NCBI GenBank assembly: GCA_947623775.1
Contig: CANQHL010000002.1
Coordinates: forward strand, 1 to 52,068
Length of the DNA stretch: 52,068 nucleotides
Direction of reading: 5' to 3'
Source of the DNA: an uncultured Clostridia bacterium
Lineage (GTDB): Bacteria > Bacillota > Clostridia > Christensenellales > UBA1242
The position numbers and the translations under genes were made by a program. Shown here piece after piece: positions 12,001-19,226 of this stretch. Below the pieces are notes generated by a model, which did no database searches, had not been told where the DNA came from, and saw only the letters and a program-made list of their open reading frames with translations. Each line of letters opens with the position of its first letter. Position 1 is the first letter of the stretch.

Positions 12001-13123
12001 TGGCGACATCAAACGACTGTGACATTTTGCTGCTGATGAAGTTTTCTCCATTATTCTTTCCGCCAACAGCCATTATCGAGATAGAGTATATGCCCTCATC
12101 CAACCCGCTTAAATATTGTTTAAGATTTTCACCTTGCTCAATATCGCGTGTTTCCGAATGAGTTGTAGATTTGTTGTAGATGTTAAGTCTATATTTTGTT
12201 GCCGATGGGTCACTTGCCCATGTGATATAGCCACTGTTGTCCTCACACTTGTATTCAATATCCGGCGAATTCAAAATTTTAACTTTGAATTCTTGGCTTG
12301 TATCATCTCTTTCGCCGGTGGTGTCCTTGGATACAATTTTTATAGTCAACTGTGAACCCTCATCATAAGCAAGGAAATTAAATGAGAACTCACCGCGAGT
12401 TAAATCTTTTTCAATTTGCATACCTTGAAGATATACGTCAAAACTTACATTTTCTTCATCACTTTCCCATGTAAACTGTGTTTGCTGACTTAGTGCTGTG
12501 GAGCATGTGTAATTAAAATTTTTTACGGGAAGCATTACGCCATAAGTGAAAATGCCCTCCGCTTTATCTGATACATCAGCAACATCATTGCCGAGTGCGG
12601 TTACACTTATTTCATAAATACCCTTTTCTTGGAATGTGCGTTGTGGGGTGTTTAAAATAATTGATTGTTGTTCAACGCCATTGAGTTTGTAATCAAGTTG
12701 ATATCTTGATGCGAACAGTTGACTGTTGCCGGTCACTACAAAAGACGGATCGAAAGTAAAAACACCATCATTCATTGCCAAATTTTTTGGAAGGGAAAAT
12801 TTATATTTAACATTGACTTTGGTTTCAGCAATATTTTTATCTTGATATCTTGCAAACACATAAGCCTGCCCAGATGCGTTTGCCTTAAAGATGCCATCTT
12901 TTTGCAAAGATAAGACATCTTCGTTTGATGAGATGAAACTTACATTTTTGGCTTCTATGCCATTAACCGAAAATTCGTTTGATAAATTTATCTCGTCGTC
13001 AAGCGAAATTGTATAAACACTTTGATTAAATTCCCCCCTTATGCCGGATTTGCTGTTGCACGCATACAACAATCCTGCAGAGAGAAATACCAGCATTAAG
13101 ACCAAAATCCATCTTTTTTTCAT
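3098..13123 (-). CDS. Giant modular surface lipoprotein (3341 aa, Ig/FN3-like repeats)
   Basis: The start at 13123 (MKKRWILVL) follows AGGGTAGGGATATT. An in-frame codon at 13150 gives nine extra residues without a site. A basic n-region, hydrophobic core and LLYAC lipobox predict a lipid-anchored extracellular protein. The N-terminal part (about 30-110) looks like a bacterial Ig-like domain (NEDVLSLQKDGIFKANASG). Many fibronectin-III-like modules follow, each marked by a strand with an invariant Trp or Phe (GYITWASDPSATKYRL, GYFSWNEINQPCRYKY, QVSWESVANGCKYDIYVDG, LNIQWENIY). The last about 400 residues contain a WxxL/GLUG-like, asparagine-rich beta-helix region (AYEIYSADDFKNMRL, ISNLNINYEI, GGIVAVNRASITECYN). 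There is no LPxTG. It is probably an adhesin or stalk. The reading frame is intact across 10 kb. Confidence 0.9.
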   Translation of the reverse strand: MKKRWILVLMLVFLSAGLLYACNSKSGIRGEFNQSVYTISLDDEINLSNEFSVNGIEAKNVSFISSNEDVLSLQKDGIFKANASGQAYVFARYQDKNIAETKVNVKYKFSLPKNLAMNDGVFTFDPSFVVTGNSQLFASRYQLDYKLNGVEQQSIILNTPQRTFQEKGIYEISVTALGNDVADVSDKAEGIFTYGVMLPVKNFNYTCSTALSQQTQFTWESDEENVSFDVYLQGMQIEKDLTRGEFSFNFLAYDEGSQLTIKIVSKDTTGERDDTSQEFKVKILNSPDIEYKCEDNSGYITWASDPSATKYRLNIYNKSTTHSETRDIEQGENLKQYLSGLDEGIYSISIMAVGGKNNGENFISSKMSQSFDVAKLAMHVPTVLIDGNVAKVTFSESGYLTHFKITCAGKTITHDVTASGVTANFELPTLTAGKYNLHFTALPVINGETQQVEDFYYNGNHVNHVIDSDEVSYEIYKLGNFSNIVHSFEGTTSKLTFDAITNANYYQVYVNDIFVESTTTKAQDKVTLSIGNLKEHEPLHDVHDEYKIKVVAGRREEGVDIAILSEKEKTLTILDVATKSLSQTNGYFSWNEINQPCRYKYTIYKTDSTYNKETGSQVAQDTINDTTIVVPGMPLPTEGYYVIEILSLPLDTFNGDMYFSSNFHDEDRIAKFQFIVERQIDTPEVTFSEDDTPHLDVTIKEHTGKFIVYVDDNKDGEVSLEQIKEEKYTYNFKDGFSEAKKYQIKVECLAGDKLGAEYDSTIYKDCESKLFVTRIDKPTIEVKDQTKDNYGEYNKQELFIYDESSLSKNAVVLLNGNQPLERGYSRALFNQTTLIAGPGFDLSGEGTSTIYRGFDLFDQTTFGAYFELQITLQAKENEGNEYYLSSIPATYKFRRIETPTELKYTDGNLTWTSVDDKTADFYLAIVLKNSELSDCSQRFFLQSLECRFEMQRFIDEELSKGGPFATAYAQSETKEFNVELIAYKNGYVGDEYILFSSKARTNQGGNTLVIKTLATPTLEFDVESEQVSWESVANGCKYDIYVDGKIKQQDYNLSLSISKDELASDYLTEKKITIMAKHSEQLNSKLSEPIYIKKLTPPSEVSLGVTSDGVSDDVYTITVPVTDPQNTLHVKLQGVEMTFSKEVTHASAILKEQSGASTIIFEADNNDKKPYYYLDSDPVTITLKNVATEEFKASIEGGVISWTSELCDYLTANSSKYSQWPLKYNLEIKNNGNTYPFSFDNETSIKLVDLEEQLSQKNAKLTNDDVEIDVKESIINGYTCAINTEYETVIYYGSNEADQIASRKLKDVQGVKHTFVDNTVETGAINRKLKGSLKITFTDLWSEHSEVYFVFKFGENLTIPGYEDGLKLQSLVKPNIDKTTIYTFSKDESNNYVLELTSEVQFEEGDTVISIQVFQENSISSNITEFTISRYKKGSMQVNEDNGLLTIEDDNNNAGYIIEFTIGTQPPKVQALESGVKEFDLMQDGFLLENDGEYTIRVIACDLEPGESNVLPSAEFNINGIKLAGIETITIDESDDEIGVICIKIFTDENNEDRIKFRVIKDENSSNVKEFTPIEDSETQGLYKISLLDILYLFDSTLTSYHDNDNIRLDFTIAVEGSVRADYKQLEFGYKIDTAATSRRIRTFDKDYIVFEKSSDDITKGFVVDVTYTVYNMVPNEDGNGTHFEEEEATTRIFVKKEDAAGYWSTRATEEGDKGAFSKERSETDGNSYKECYGLCLDDLLAMVNGGNIHIKVSRVGLKASNYYQFNPTDFDFYKLNSTTSEGNYINNNELNIQWENIYNADETKRPGQYLIYFIKGEEKIEVNRYYSSISTINLSGSEFTFISPGTVYTIQIKAISADEKVLSSDLSQGINFKKFNKPYSLQVENGKIVFNKDKFKDSQFMQDIITGFGESAPAGGYKSIVMGQERLSSYTAPFEFEVGRFSEMRLVLKFTQMSSDGVRPNKTYQMTVPAYKLIPDMQIEYYHAGGHENTSYLKALNDYEIEIRADNDATNLRVMINKLIQESAMGIADDGILFDDYGNSIPAGEYQLTAYQGSDSSNIQSDVCDSSIPVYISPAPIYDLTEEEDRENGKNYYYAEFTAQNTKFYNGETYVDQMATVYKMSIRKFVGGTPSKNDRVELKIEYDEHEKIWRIRKDDTEINNVITTLDGGKKFKVNMTQLRKELDDKDLTFNEKLQVDVYACANDNGPAALSSEARMGYVINGKSAVFNLTYLDLDASNIVFDSGTISVSGDIGREFKLLVKYKHERGEQSSKQLEFDKEGKALIDFDTTGNYEYISIALSGSYDKMNGSLVVESFTYMIAGKESELGGREGVYKLQAPTLSTSNGNIVIGYNQRDAEVTGTLKFFMGNNNTLVAGGDGYYYESDIYPKDVVPQYMTGYCSLEESATEYHAFLGGNGGTFQMEKNEDLSNGAEYILKLFNAEGEEINPILKSAETVLQARMLSQADPYVIEKGSVSIPTNVDNLPEVYDGEFAGKQKVELIYEIVISYYESNSDAGLKHDTFFYSEIEPDVTVFDGLNFDTNYEYYTLKVTVVAAKRVENGSSVANAKKSIQGNYFIIHEKVFYEDGAQVLRSKVNDEERFTKTRTPYLEKRLTGDGVDNGEISFIIDNTIYFANSRPNPEKDYTDEDTAERLTVYADYQTPSGDQRRVEVSGKYSFARDNVEGDKIKVVYVPDEGQLNDCSGAITLSVYAYGKGTIISQPLVIEDVYKLKNMTKDLYEVKLENDKTIIDFTEYFDSVDITGDKSCYKIVINVTTNGEEVSPTEIDNMSISKKFTVASNYTKLQIQVIDAQEVTQVNAKKLLLSDLTTMDVQATSTEGLTLTWNEELQRFEWNWEEDDGLAKEYYISMTIGNKPENGFIIDYNIDKDINNKFYMPKQIGTIYARTIYIKVRYLNEQEDKLYIYSEGVAYSSTKDVKYNLFSKGDGTSSETAYEIYSADDFKNMRLRNENGIYFALKGNFDIPISYLFEDGKRIFESFKASLSGEGHEVKIISDTIIEKDEEKNGFVLDGYSQSDLKFNNYSSLFKTIESGATISNLNINYEISDGKDSAYQLKNNQIMFAPLAYENNGKISNVSLINLTIKLKGDGANRVFIGGIVAVNRASITECYNKYSLNFTAPQGLTLNFAFAGIALFNISGVAKIDTCFNESNISVMASVNDSFINLAGIVLGNSDNATISYCGNEGDITFGADSNCPIHCYGGGIVVTNANGKLDYLYNNGQIGRSEQSPGEGSNGDMFGGIAASIDQGYIHALVDTVSGQKLVGVVKGQKNQVNNEGDNYASQDSRTEGVDNIRDLAPTTIAGKNGKSLEIYHNGDSYKARFITQ

Positions 13124-13193
13124 AATATCCCTACCCTTTATTATCTTCATAATAACATTTTTTAAACTTTAAAGCAAACGATTTAACTCTTAA

Positions 13194-13224
13194 TTAAAAA
13201 AAATCTATAGTATAACTATAGATT
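13194..13224 (-). terminator. Terminator downstream of the P-loop kinase gene
   Basis: A 10-bp perfect stem (AATCTATAGT with 13215-13224) and a 3-base loop, followed on the minus strand by eight T. The rest of the 290-base gap around it (13151-13441) is AT-rich and shows no gene. Confidence 0.75.
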
Positions 13225-13441
13225 AACGCTATCATTACGAGCAACAACCCCCATTTTTTGTCTGCTTTTTGCTTAAATTTATACAATAAAATTTTGTTTT
13301 TTATTGTTAAACGACAAAAATTTAATTTGATTTTTATGTTTTTGCGGCATAAATTTTATGCAAAATTTATTTAATTTTTTATTGATTTTATAGATAATTT
13401 AACAAAATTTGTTGTTTTTTTTGCTTAAAAATCGCAAAAAA

Positions 13442-13993
13442 TCACGGTTTTTCTTTAATTTTGTCTTTAAAAAGTGGAACGATAAGATCAGAAAGATATT
13501 CACCCTTACTTAAAATCACCTTTGCTGACGGGCGGTTGTCAAGTGAATTTTCTTTGAAAAATCTTTCACAAGGGTCGGTCATTGATTTTATAAAATTTTC
13601 TTGATTGCCTCTTGCACGCATACGCTCCTTAATTTCTTCAATGCAATTTAAATCATGATATACAAGGCAATATGGAATGTTTTTGCCTACTATTATATCG
13701 ACAATTTCTGGATTTGGAGCAAAAAGCAATATTTTATCATCGTCCTGCAAATATTCGTCCATTTTCTTGGCTATATATTCATTTGTATCGTGACGAACGC
13801 TTCCCGGCCTGTTGCCCTTGTAAAATTCACAGTCCTCCTCGGTCCAATTCTCATTGTACTTGTATTTTGCCCTTACTATATCCATATCAATGATATTTTC
13901 ATATTTTTTTGATAAATATGTTTTCCCAACAGCCGGAACACACACAAACACACGTATTTTATTCAATTCAATCTTTATTTTTTCTATCTTCAC
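13442..13993 (-). CDS. P-loop kinase-like protein
   Basis: About 183 residues from a GTG at 13993 that follows GGAGCAGAA. A TTG at 14041 in the same frame would add 16 residues but has no ribosome site. The protein opens with a basic/acidic segment, then a beta strand and Walker A-like loop CVPAVGKTYLS, where VPAVGKT replaces the usual G-x-x-x-x-G-K-T. A D-M-D motif (about residue 38) and a C-terminal segment with R-x-R-x-x (MRARGNQENF) follow, resembling the LID of small nucleoside or polynucleotide kinases often found in phages. The substrate cannot be told. A terminator lies about 220 bases downstream. Confidence 0.65.
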   Translation of the reverse strand: MKIEKIKIELNKIRVFVCVPAVGKTYLSKKYENIIDMDIVRAKYKYNENWTEEDCEFYKGNRPGSVRHDTNEYIAKKMDEYLQDDDKILLFAPNPEIVDIIVGKNIPYCLVYHDLNCIEEIKERMRARGNQENFIKSMTDPCERFFKENSLDNRPSAKVILSKGEYLSDLIVPLFKDKIKEKP

Positions 13994-14136
13994 TTCTGCT
14001 CCAATCCTTTTGTCTTTTTGCTCTTTTATATTCACCCTCAATATTTTTTATCTGACCACATAAATAGTTTGCCTCACGAACTATTTCACAACTTCTCTTC
14101 ACTTTTGTAATATTTTTTTGTCTTTATCTTATTCAC

Positions 14137-15348
14137 CTATACTCTATCTAACACGGCAAGTGTTTCATATTCGCCCGTTCTTGCAAACATATCATATAGG
14201 CTCACTTTGGTGATTTTATACCCCGTAAGCCTTGAAATATCACGTACCATGGTTGCACTATCACACGATATGTAAATTATCCTCTTGCATGCCAATTGAT
14301 TTATGCCCTCTATTACTTCCTTGCTCATTCCCTTTCTTGGTGGGTCGGTGATTAAGGTGTCACACGCAGCAAGTCCGCTGAGTAATTCAGCACAATCCCC
14401 ATGCAAATTGGTTAAGTTTGTAAGCGAATTTTCTTCTTTTAATCTCTCGGCATCACTATGTTCATTTAACCCGAGTTCTATGCCAACAACTTCTTTGGTT
14501 TTAGATATAACACCACTTAGCACCCCGGCTCCACTATAGCAATTTATCACCTTTTCGCCAATTATGTTGTCAATGGCTTCGCTATATAATTCTTGATAAA
14601 GAAATTTATTTACTTGATGAAATGATTTAGGTGAAAAGTGACATGTTATACCCATCTCTTCGCAGGAAAGTTCTTTAATGCCCATTTGATAAATAGCAAA
14701 ATCTTGAAAACTTTCGTAAATTCCACAATTTTTGCCAAGCACGAGGAAAATCCCTTGATAGTCAACTTCCTCATCTTTGATTTTGTTGAAAAGCACAAGA
14801 ATTTGATTGTTTTCTTCTCGAATTGTAACCTCATTGTAAACATCAGGATGTTTGACAATAAACTTGTCAATCTTTTTTATCACCTCATTGATTTTATCAT
14901 CTACAAGCATACATTTTTCGATATGGCAAAGGTTGCCCTTTTCCTTTAAAGACAAACCATCTTTCCCAACAAATAACTTTATTTTATTTCTGTATTCATA
15001 TTCACTTTTAGATGGATGGATGCTTATCTCTCCATCATAGCCCGTTTTGCGAAATTGATTTTGCAAAAGTTTTTTCTTTATCTCCAATTCATTTTGATAA
15101 TCAGTATGCTGATAACAACAACCTCCACAATGTGTAAAATATGGGCATGGCGGAGTTGTCCGTCTATCACTCTTTTTTAACACTTCCACAAGTTTCCCTT
15201 TTGCAAAAGAGGATTTCTCTTGTTGTATTTGAAAACGCACTTCCTCTCCATCAAGGGCATAAGGCACAAAAACAACTTTGCCATTTACACGGCAAACACC
15301 CTCGCCATCATATCCCACTCCGTCTATTTTTTGTGTAAATTCTTTCAC
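14137..15348 (-). CDS. rlmD: 23S rRNA m5U methyltransferase (RlmD/TrmA family)
   Basis: 403 residues, the usual size for class I uracil-C5 methyltransferases that use S-adenosylmethionine. An N-terminal TRAM-like domain (about 1-55) is followed by the [4Fe-4S] cysteines C-P-Y-F-T-H-C-G-G-C (about 68-77) and a fourth Cys near 147 (HIEKC). The SAM-binding loop is CYSGAGVLSG (about 270). DPPRKG (about 337) and the catalytic YISCDSATMVRD segment (Cys near 367) follow. RlmD modifies U1939 of 23S rRNA in E. coli, and Firmicutes have RlmCD-type enzymes with the same motifs, so the exact target base is inferred. The ATG touches the stop of engB, indicating co-transcription of two ribosome-maturation genes. 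Confidence 0.85.
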   Translation of the reverse strand: MKEFTQKIDGVGYDGEGVCRVNGKVVFVPYALDGEEVRFQIQQEKSSFAKGKLVEVLKKSDRRTTPPCPYFTHCGGCCYQHTDYQNELEIKKKLLQNQFRKTGYDGEISIHPSKSEYEYRNKIKLFVGKDGLSLKEKGNLCHIEKCMLVDDKINEVIKKIDKFIVKHPDVYNEVTIREENNQILVLFNKIKDEEVDYQGIFLVLGKNCGIYESFQDFAIYQMGIKELSCEEMGITCHFSPKSFHQVNKFLYQELYSEAIDNIIGEKVINCYSGAGVLSGVISKTKEVVGIELGLNEHSDAERLKEENSLTNLTNLHGDCAELLSGLAACDTLITDPPRKGMSKEVIEGINQLACKRIIYISCDSATMVRDISRLTGYKITKVSLYDMFARTGEYETLAVLDRV

Positions 15349-15945
15349 TTAATCCTCACTTTTCGCCAAATTTAACCTTGTTTCCAAAATATCCAGCAAT
15401 TGTTCTCTTCCAATATTTGCCTCTGCACTTATTGAAATAAACATCTCTTGTCTCAGTTTCAATGTGTCGGCTATTTTTTTAATGTTCTGCTTTAACGCCT
15501 GCTTTGAAAGTTTGTCAATCTTTGTCAATATAATCATAAATGGCAGGTTGTAATGCAATAAAAAGGTTATCATTTGTTTGTCTTGCTCGGTCGGAATGTG
15601 ACGACAGTCCAATAAAACAAATGTCAAAATCAGAGAATTTGACGACAAAAGATAGTCCCCGATAAGTGAGGACCAAACATCCTTTTGTGCCTTTCCCACT
15701 TTTGCAAACCCATATCCCGGAAGATCAACCAACCGAAAATCATCGACTGAAAAATAATTGACAAGTTTAGTCTTGCCCGGAGTCGCAGAAGTTTTGGCTA
15801 ATCCCCGCCGCCCCGTAATGTAATTAAGTGCCGAAGATTTGCCAACATTGCTACGCCCAACAAAAGCAAATTCAGGGACATCATCATGTATCAAATCTTT
15901 TGCGTTTGCAACGCTTGTTAAATACTCCGCTTTTTTAATAATCAT
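15349..15945 (-). CDS. engB: Ribosome-assembly GTPase EngB/YsxC
   Basis: 198 residues from the ATG at 15945 (MIIKKAEYLTS), the normal length and N-terminus of EngB. GTPase motifs are complete: G1 GRSNVGKS (30-37), G2 threonine in KTSATPGKT, G3 DLPGYG (about 80), G4 TKID (about 142) and G5 ISAEA (about 172). The family acts late in assembly of the large ribosomal subunit. A TATAAT sits only three bases before the ATG with no Shine-Dalgarno site, so the mRNA may be leaderless. A start at 15996 would add 17 hydrophobic residues not found in the family. rlmD follows with no gap. Confidence 0.9.
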   Translation of the reverse strand: MIIKKAEYLTSVANAKDLIHDDVPEFAFVGRSNVGKSSALNYITGRRGLAKTSATPGKTKLVNYFSVDDFRLVDLPGYGFAKVGKAQKDVWSSLIGDYLLSSNSLILTFVLLDCRHIPTEQDKQMITFLLHYNLPFMIILTKIDKLSKQALKQNIKKIADTLKLRQEMFISISAEANIGREQLLDILETRLNLAKSED

Positions 15946-15980
15946 AATATTATAATAGCATATCTTCAAAATAAAAGCAA

Positions 15981-16014
15981 AAAAAATTCTATACAATTAA
16001 GTATAGAATTTTTT
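15981..16014. terminator. Bidirectional terminator between the InlB-like gene and engB
   Basis: The stem TTCTATAC (15987-15994) pairs with GTATAGAA (16001-16008), flanked by A and T runs. It lies immediately past the stop of the 16020 gene. Confidence 0.75.
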
Positions 16015-16019
16015 GATTT

Positions 16020-17774
16020 TTATTCGTAAAGGAATGCAACCGTGATTGTCTCTATTCCAGCAAATTGACTTGCTGTCATGTGTTCTTGTAAGACTGCTAA
16101 CACCTTATAATATGTAAGAACAGGATTTGCTTTGTCAATTACAAATTCATAATCATATCCATCAACACCTGTACCATTTACCTTTAACAATACAGAACCA
16201 CTGAATGTCAATGTGTCATAAGGTTCATCATTCTTAGTTACTGTTTTTTCTCCAATATATTCTTTGAAGATGTCATTAGTTAAATCTTTTGCTTCAACAT
16301 TTTCTACAACATCCCCATCTGTAAATTGAACTACTGTTGGATCAGAAGCAGGTTTTTGTCCGCCAACAAGGGCATTCCATTCAGGAACATCACTATCACC
16401 TTCATCTGTATAAACTGCTTTGAAGTTGAAGTTATATCCCTCATATTCGCACTCCCATACTGCAGTAACATCAACTGTTTCTTGATTTGCTCCAATAAGC
16501 GCTGCACCTAAGCCTTCATATGTTCCATTAACATAGTTGTATTCAGTTCCACTATATTTAAGTGCTTTTAATGTGTATCCATCTCTAGTTACATTGTATT
16601 TAGAGAATGTGCCTGTTGCATCATCATAAACAATTGTAGCAGTTTCTGTAGATTTTTCATGGAATTTAACATTTAATGTAATCTTTGAAAGTTTCCATTC
16701 AACCGTCAATGTAATGTTTTTATCTTCAGACTTAAGAATTTCTCTTGCAAGATCATCGAGATTTTCGGTTGTATATGCAACTGTATTATATTTGTATTGT
16801 TTAACAGCATAGTTTTCTTTAACAACCTTTGAGTTAAGACCAACAAAACCATTTTCAACATCATAAGTAATTCCTGTGAAGTTGAGACCTGCGCCGTCTG
16901 ATACAGTTATGTTATAAACAAGCAATTTTTTGTTAAGATTTAATGTGATTCCATTCAAATCGAATTCGTCTATTGACTCAACTTTGCCATTTGCATTATG
17001 CCATCCATCAAATTCATATCCTGCAGGAATTCTTGCTTTAACAAGATCATTTGTTTGATCAGGTAAATGATAGTCACCACTAACAATAGCATTTTTCGCT
17101 ACTGGATCGGTAAATATTTTATAGTCACCATCCATATATGTAACCATCATTAATTCATCCCATACTGCGGTAAGAATTACGTTGTTTGAAGTGAAGGTTG
17201 CATGCATTGTTGCATCGCTGAGAATGTCTCCATTTTCATTTGTAACTTTCCAGCCGATAAAACGATGTCCGCCAACTTTAGGATTTAATCCAGTTAAATC
17301 TGCCCCATATTTAAGTGTTGCATTAGGCAAGTCAACCTCAGTTCCATCATCGTAAAAACCTTGATATGTAACGTTGATCATTCTTACATTGCTAACAGCA
17401 GTGATGATTGTGTTTTTGCTTGTAAGTTCAAAAGTGTATTGTGCAACTTTTGCAAGAGGTTGTTGTAAAGTTTGTATATCTCCAAAATACTCACCTTCGT
17501 ACCAGCCCTCAAAATCATGTCCAACCACATTATCATAAACAACAGTAACTTCGCTGTGTTTTGCAAGTGTGATTGTGTTTGTTTCTTGTTCCTTATCGTT
17601 TACTAGAATCTTAACGCTTCCGTCAAGAACTTCTGCACCATCATCACCATTTGCAAGAACGGTAAGAGTGCAGCCAACAGCCTCAGTAACAGTTAATGAA
17701 GCACCTACTACTACGAGCGGTAATAGAATTACTAAGGCACAAATTGATAAAATTTTAACCAATAGTTTTGACAT
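16020..17774 (-). CDS. Secreted protein with InlB B-repeat-like domains
   Basis: 584 residues from the ATG at 17774, chosen for GGAGG and the signal peptide MSKLLVKILSICALVILLPLVV. The mature part contains several Listeria-Bacteroides (InlB B-repeat, TIGR02543-like) modules with the hallmark F-x-G-W (HDFEGWYEGEYFG, GHRFIGWKVTNENGD, GYEFDGWHNANGK) and x-A-V-W (ILTAVWDE, VDVTAVWEC). These are small ubiquitin-like extracellular folds. No LPxTG, lipobox or C-terminal helix is seen, so it should be released or held non-covalently. It has its own promoter at 17802-17830 and terminator. Confidence 0.85.
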   Translation of the reverse strand: MSKLLVKILSICALVILLPLVVVGASLTVTEAVGCTLTVLANGDDGAEVLDGSVKILVNDKEQETNTITLAKHSEVTVVYDNVVGHDFEGWYEGEYFGDIQTLQQPLAKVAQYTFELTSKNTIITAVSNVRMINVTYQGFYDDGTEVDLPNATLKYGADLTGLNPKVGGHRFIGWKVTNENGDILSDATMHATFTSNNVILTAVWDELMMVTYMDGDYKIFTDPVAKNAIVSGDYHLPDQTNDLVKARIPAGYEFDGWHNANGKVESIDEFDLNGITLNLNKKLLVYNITVSDGAGLNFTGITYDVENGFVGLNSKVVKENYAVKQYKYNTVAYTTENLDDLAREILKSEDKNITLTVEWKLSKITLNVKFHEKSTETATIVYDDATGTFSKYNVTRDGYTLKALKYSGTEYNYVNGTYEGLGAALIGANQETVDVTAVWECEYEGYNFNFKAVYTDEGDSDVPEWNALVGGQKPASDPTVVQFTDGDVVENVEAKDLTNDIFKEYIGEKTVTKNDEPYDTLTFSGSVLLKVNGTGVDGYDYEFVIDKANPVLTYYKVLAVLQEHMTASQFAGIETITVAFLYE

Positions 17775-17801
17775 ATCTATATTTTTCCTCCATGTATCAA
17801 T

Positions 17802-17830
17802 ATTATAGCACATATAAAAATGTTTTTCAA
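17802..17830 (-). promoter_or_regulatory. Promoter of the InlB-like gene
   Basis: TTGAAA (17830-17825), a 17-base spacer and TATAAT (17807-17802) on the minus strand, 28 bases before the ATG. Confidence 0.75.
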
Positions 17831-17967
17831 TACCTTAAGTAAAAATTTTTATATTTTTTTTTAATGAAAGTGATTGTGTTATGCTAAGAATATTTTATGC
17901 AGAAACCGGCAAATATATAAGCAGAAAGGAAAAAAGAGTAAAAAAATAAAAATTTTTCAATAAAATG

Positions 17968-17996
17968 TTGACAAATGATATAAAATATGATAATAT
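17968..17996 (+). promoter_or_regulatory. Promoter of tRNA-Ala
   Basis: TTGACA at 17968-17973 and a -10 at 17991-17996 (TAATAT) with 17-base spacing, or an overlapping GATAAT, about 15 bases before the mature tRNA end. Confidence 0.55.
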
Positions 17997-18010
17997 TTAA
18001 CAGTAGATAT

Positions 18011-18087
18011 GGGGGATTAGCTCAGTTGGCTAGAGCGCCTGCCTTGCAAGCAGGAGGTCAAGAGTTCGACTCTCTTATTCTCCACCA
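18011..18087 (+). tRNA. tRNA-Ala (anticodon UGC)
   Basis: The 77-base cloverleaf includes the encoded CCA. The anticodon arm is CCTGC-CTTGCAA-GCAGG (TGC), the T arm AAGAG-TTCGACT-CTCTT. The acceptor stem pairs GGGGGAT with ATTCTCC and contains the G3:U70 wobble that is the identity element of tRNA-Ala. Confidence 0.97.
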
Positions 18088-18091
18088 AAAA

Positions 18092-18117
18092 AGCAACACA
18101 AATTGTGTTGTTTTTTT
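18092..18117 (+). terminator. Terminator of tRNA-Ala
   Basis: CAACACA (18094-18100) pairs with TGTGTTG (18104-18110), followed by seven T. It starts 6 bases after the CCA. Confidence 0.9.
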
Positions 18118-18203
18118 ATTGCAAAATTTATATTCTTTTTTAAATTTATTATAATATTTATTGCAAAAATTATAATTTTTTAAAATTCTATTACATCATC
18201 TAT

Positions 18204-18241
18204 ATAAAAAAAACATTGAGAAATTTAAAATCTCTCAATGT
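18204..18241 (-). terminator. Terminator of the 18247 gene
   Basis: CATTGAGA (18214-18221) pairs with TCTCAATG (18233-18240), followed on the minus strand by a T-rich tract. It directly follows the stop. Confidence 0.75.
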
Positions 18242-18246
18242 ATTTT

Positions 18247-19110
18247 TTACCAAACTAATTCTGGTGGATCAGGCTCTTTTGCCCCCTCTGCTTTTAATTC
18301 TTCCACTTTGCCCTTTACTTCGGTTACCAAATCTGCATCAAACTGGTGACTGAAATCATAGTGTGCTCCACCTTTTGAATATGCTTCGACAAACTCTCTG
18401 AAAACATCAAGTCTTTCGTTTTGCAAAATATAATCTTGCACCGGCAATTCTGGATATTGTGCCTGGTCTAGGGTTGGTGTGTTTTTTTCAATTACACAAT
18501 CTCTCATAAACTCTCGCATTTCCGGCGTTTCTATTTCTTCGCGAAGTACTTGAACAAACACAGTGTCCTCAACATTTCGTTTCTTTGTGAATTCAGTGCC
18601 GATATTTTTTCTGCACTGCTCATATGCAGGATAATGTATCTCAACCAAAGGTTTTAGCACATCTTCAACAAAACTATCAAATCTGCTTCTGAAAAGTTTT
18701 ACCTTCTTAATGTCGTCAGGATCATCAAGCCACTCAATTGCCTGATTAAGAAGAGGTCTTTCGTGATGTGACCAATCATAGATTACACCTTGCAATCCGG
18801 TGATTTTGTTGACTACATTATCGCATATAGATGGCAATCTTAGATTTATAAGATCTTCATTATTTTTCCACAAATAGTCATCGTTGAAAAGTTTATACAT
18901 CATCGGATATGTGTTTTTTATCCTTGTAAATTCCCCGTTCAGTTTTTTATATTCCCTTATAACATTTCTAAATAGTTGATGATATAAACGATATTTATTG
19001 CTTTCTGCAGCACGTCTTTTATCGGCTTCATCAACAATCGCTTTTTCATCATCACTTAACGTTGCCATTTTTTCTTCCAATTTTTCATGTAAATAATCAA
19101 TATAACTCAT
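18247..19110 (-). CDS. Uncharacterised helical cytosolic protein
   Basis: 287 residues from the ATG at 19110 (MSYIDYLHEKLEEK), chosen because AAGGAGAGAAAG lies just upstream. A start at 19149 has no site. The sequence is highly charged and predicted mostly helical, with no signal peptide or membrane segment. I recognise no catalytic motif. It ends in PDPPELVW. It is a single-gene unit between a TTGAAA-N17-TATAAT promoter and its own terminator, next to the coiled-coil membrane protein gene. Confidence 0.7.
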   Translation of the reverse strand: MSYIDYLHEKLEEKMATLSDDEKAIVDEADKRRAAESNKYRLYHQLFRNVIREYKKLNGEFTRIKNTYPMMYKLFNDDYLWKNNEDLINLRLPSICDNVVNKITGLQGVIYDWSHHERPLLNQAIEWLDDPDDIKKVKLFRSRFDSFVEDVLKPLVEIHYPAYEQCRKNIGTEFTKKRNVEDTVFVQVLREEIETPEMREFMRDCVIEKNTPTLDQAQYPELPVQDYILQNERLDVFREFVEAYSKGGAHYDFSHQFDADLVTEVKGKVEELKAEGAKEPDPPELVW

Positions 19111-19128
19111 CTTTCTCTCCTTAAAGAT

Positions 19129-19157
19129 ATTATAGCAGATTTTTTTCATTATTTCAA
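19129..19157 (-). promoter_or_regulatory. Promoter of the 18247-19110 gene
   Basis: TTGAAA (19157-19152), 17 bases, TATAAT (19134-19129) on the minus strand, 19 bases before the ATG. Confidence 0.8.
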
Positions 19158-19187
19158 TACTTTTTGTTGCAATTTTTAACTGACATA

Positions 19188-19220
19188 AAAAAAGAGGATA
19201 AATTTTATCCTCTTTTCTTT
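19188..19220. terminator. Bidirectional terminator after the coiled-coil gene
   Basis: GAGGATA (19194-19200) pairs with TATCCTC (19206-19212) between an A run and a T-rich run, just past the stop at 19227. Confidence 0.8.
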
Positions 19221-19226
19221 TAATTT

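Noticed and set aside
3098..13123. Plus-strand reading frames opposite the giant gene
   Set aside because: They are short, have no ribosome sites and low-complexity products. They are shadows of the minus-strand gene.
13993..14041. Longer start of the P-loop kinase at TTG 14041
   Set aside because: No Shine-Dalgarno site. GTG at 13993 follows GGAGCAGAA.
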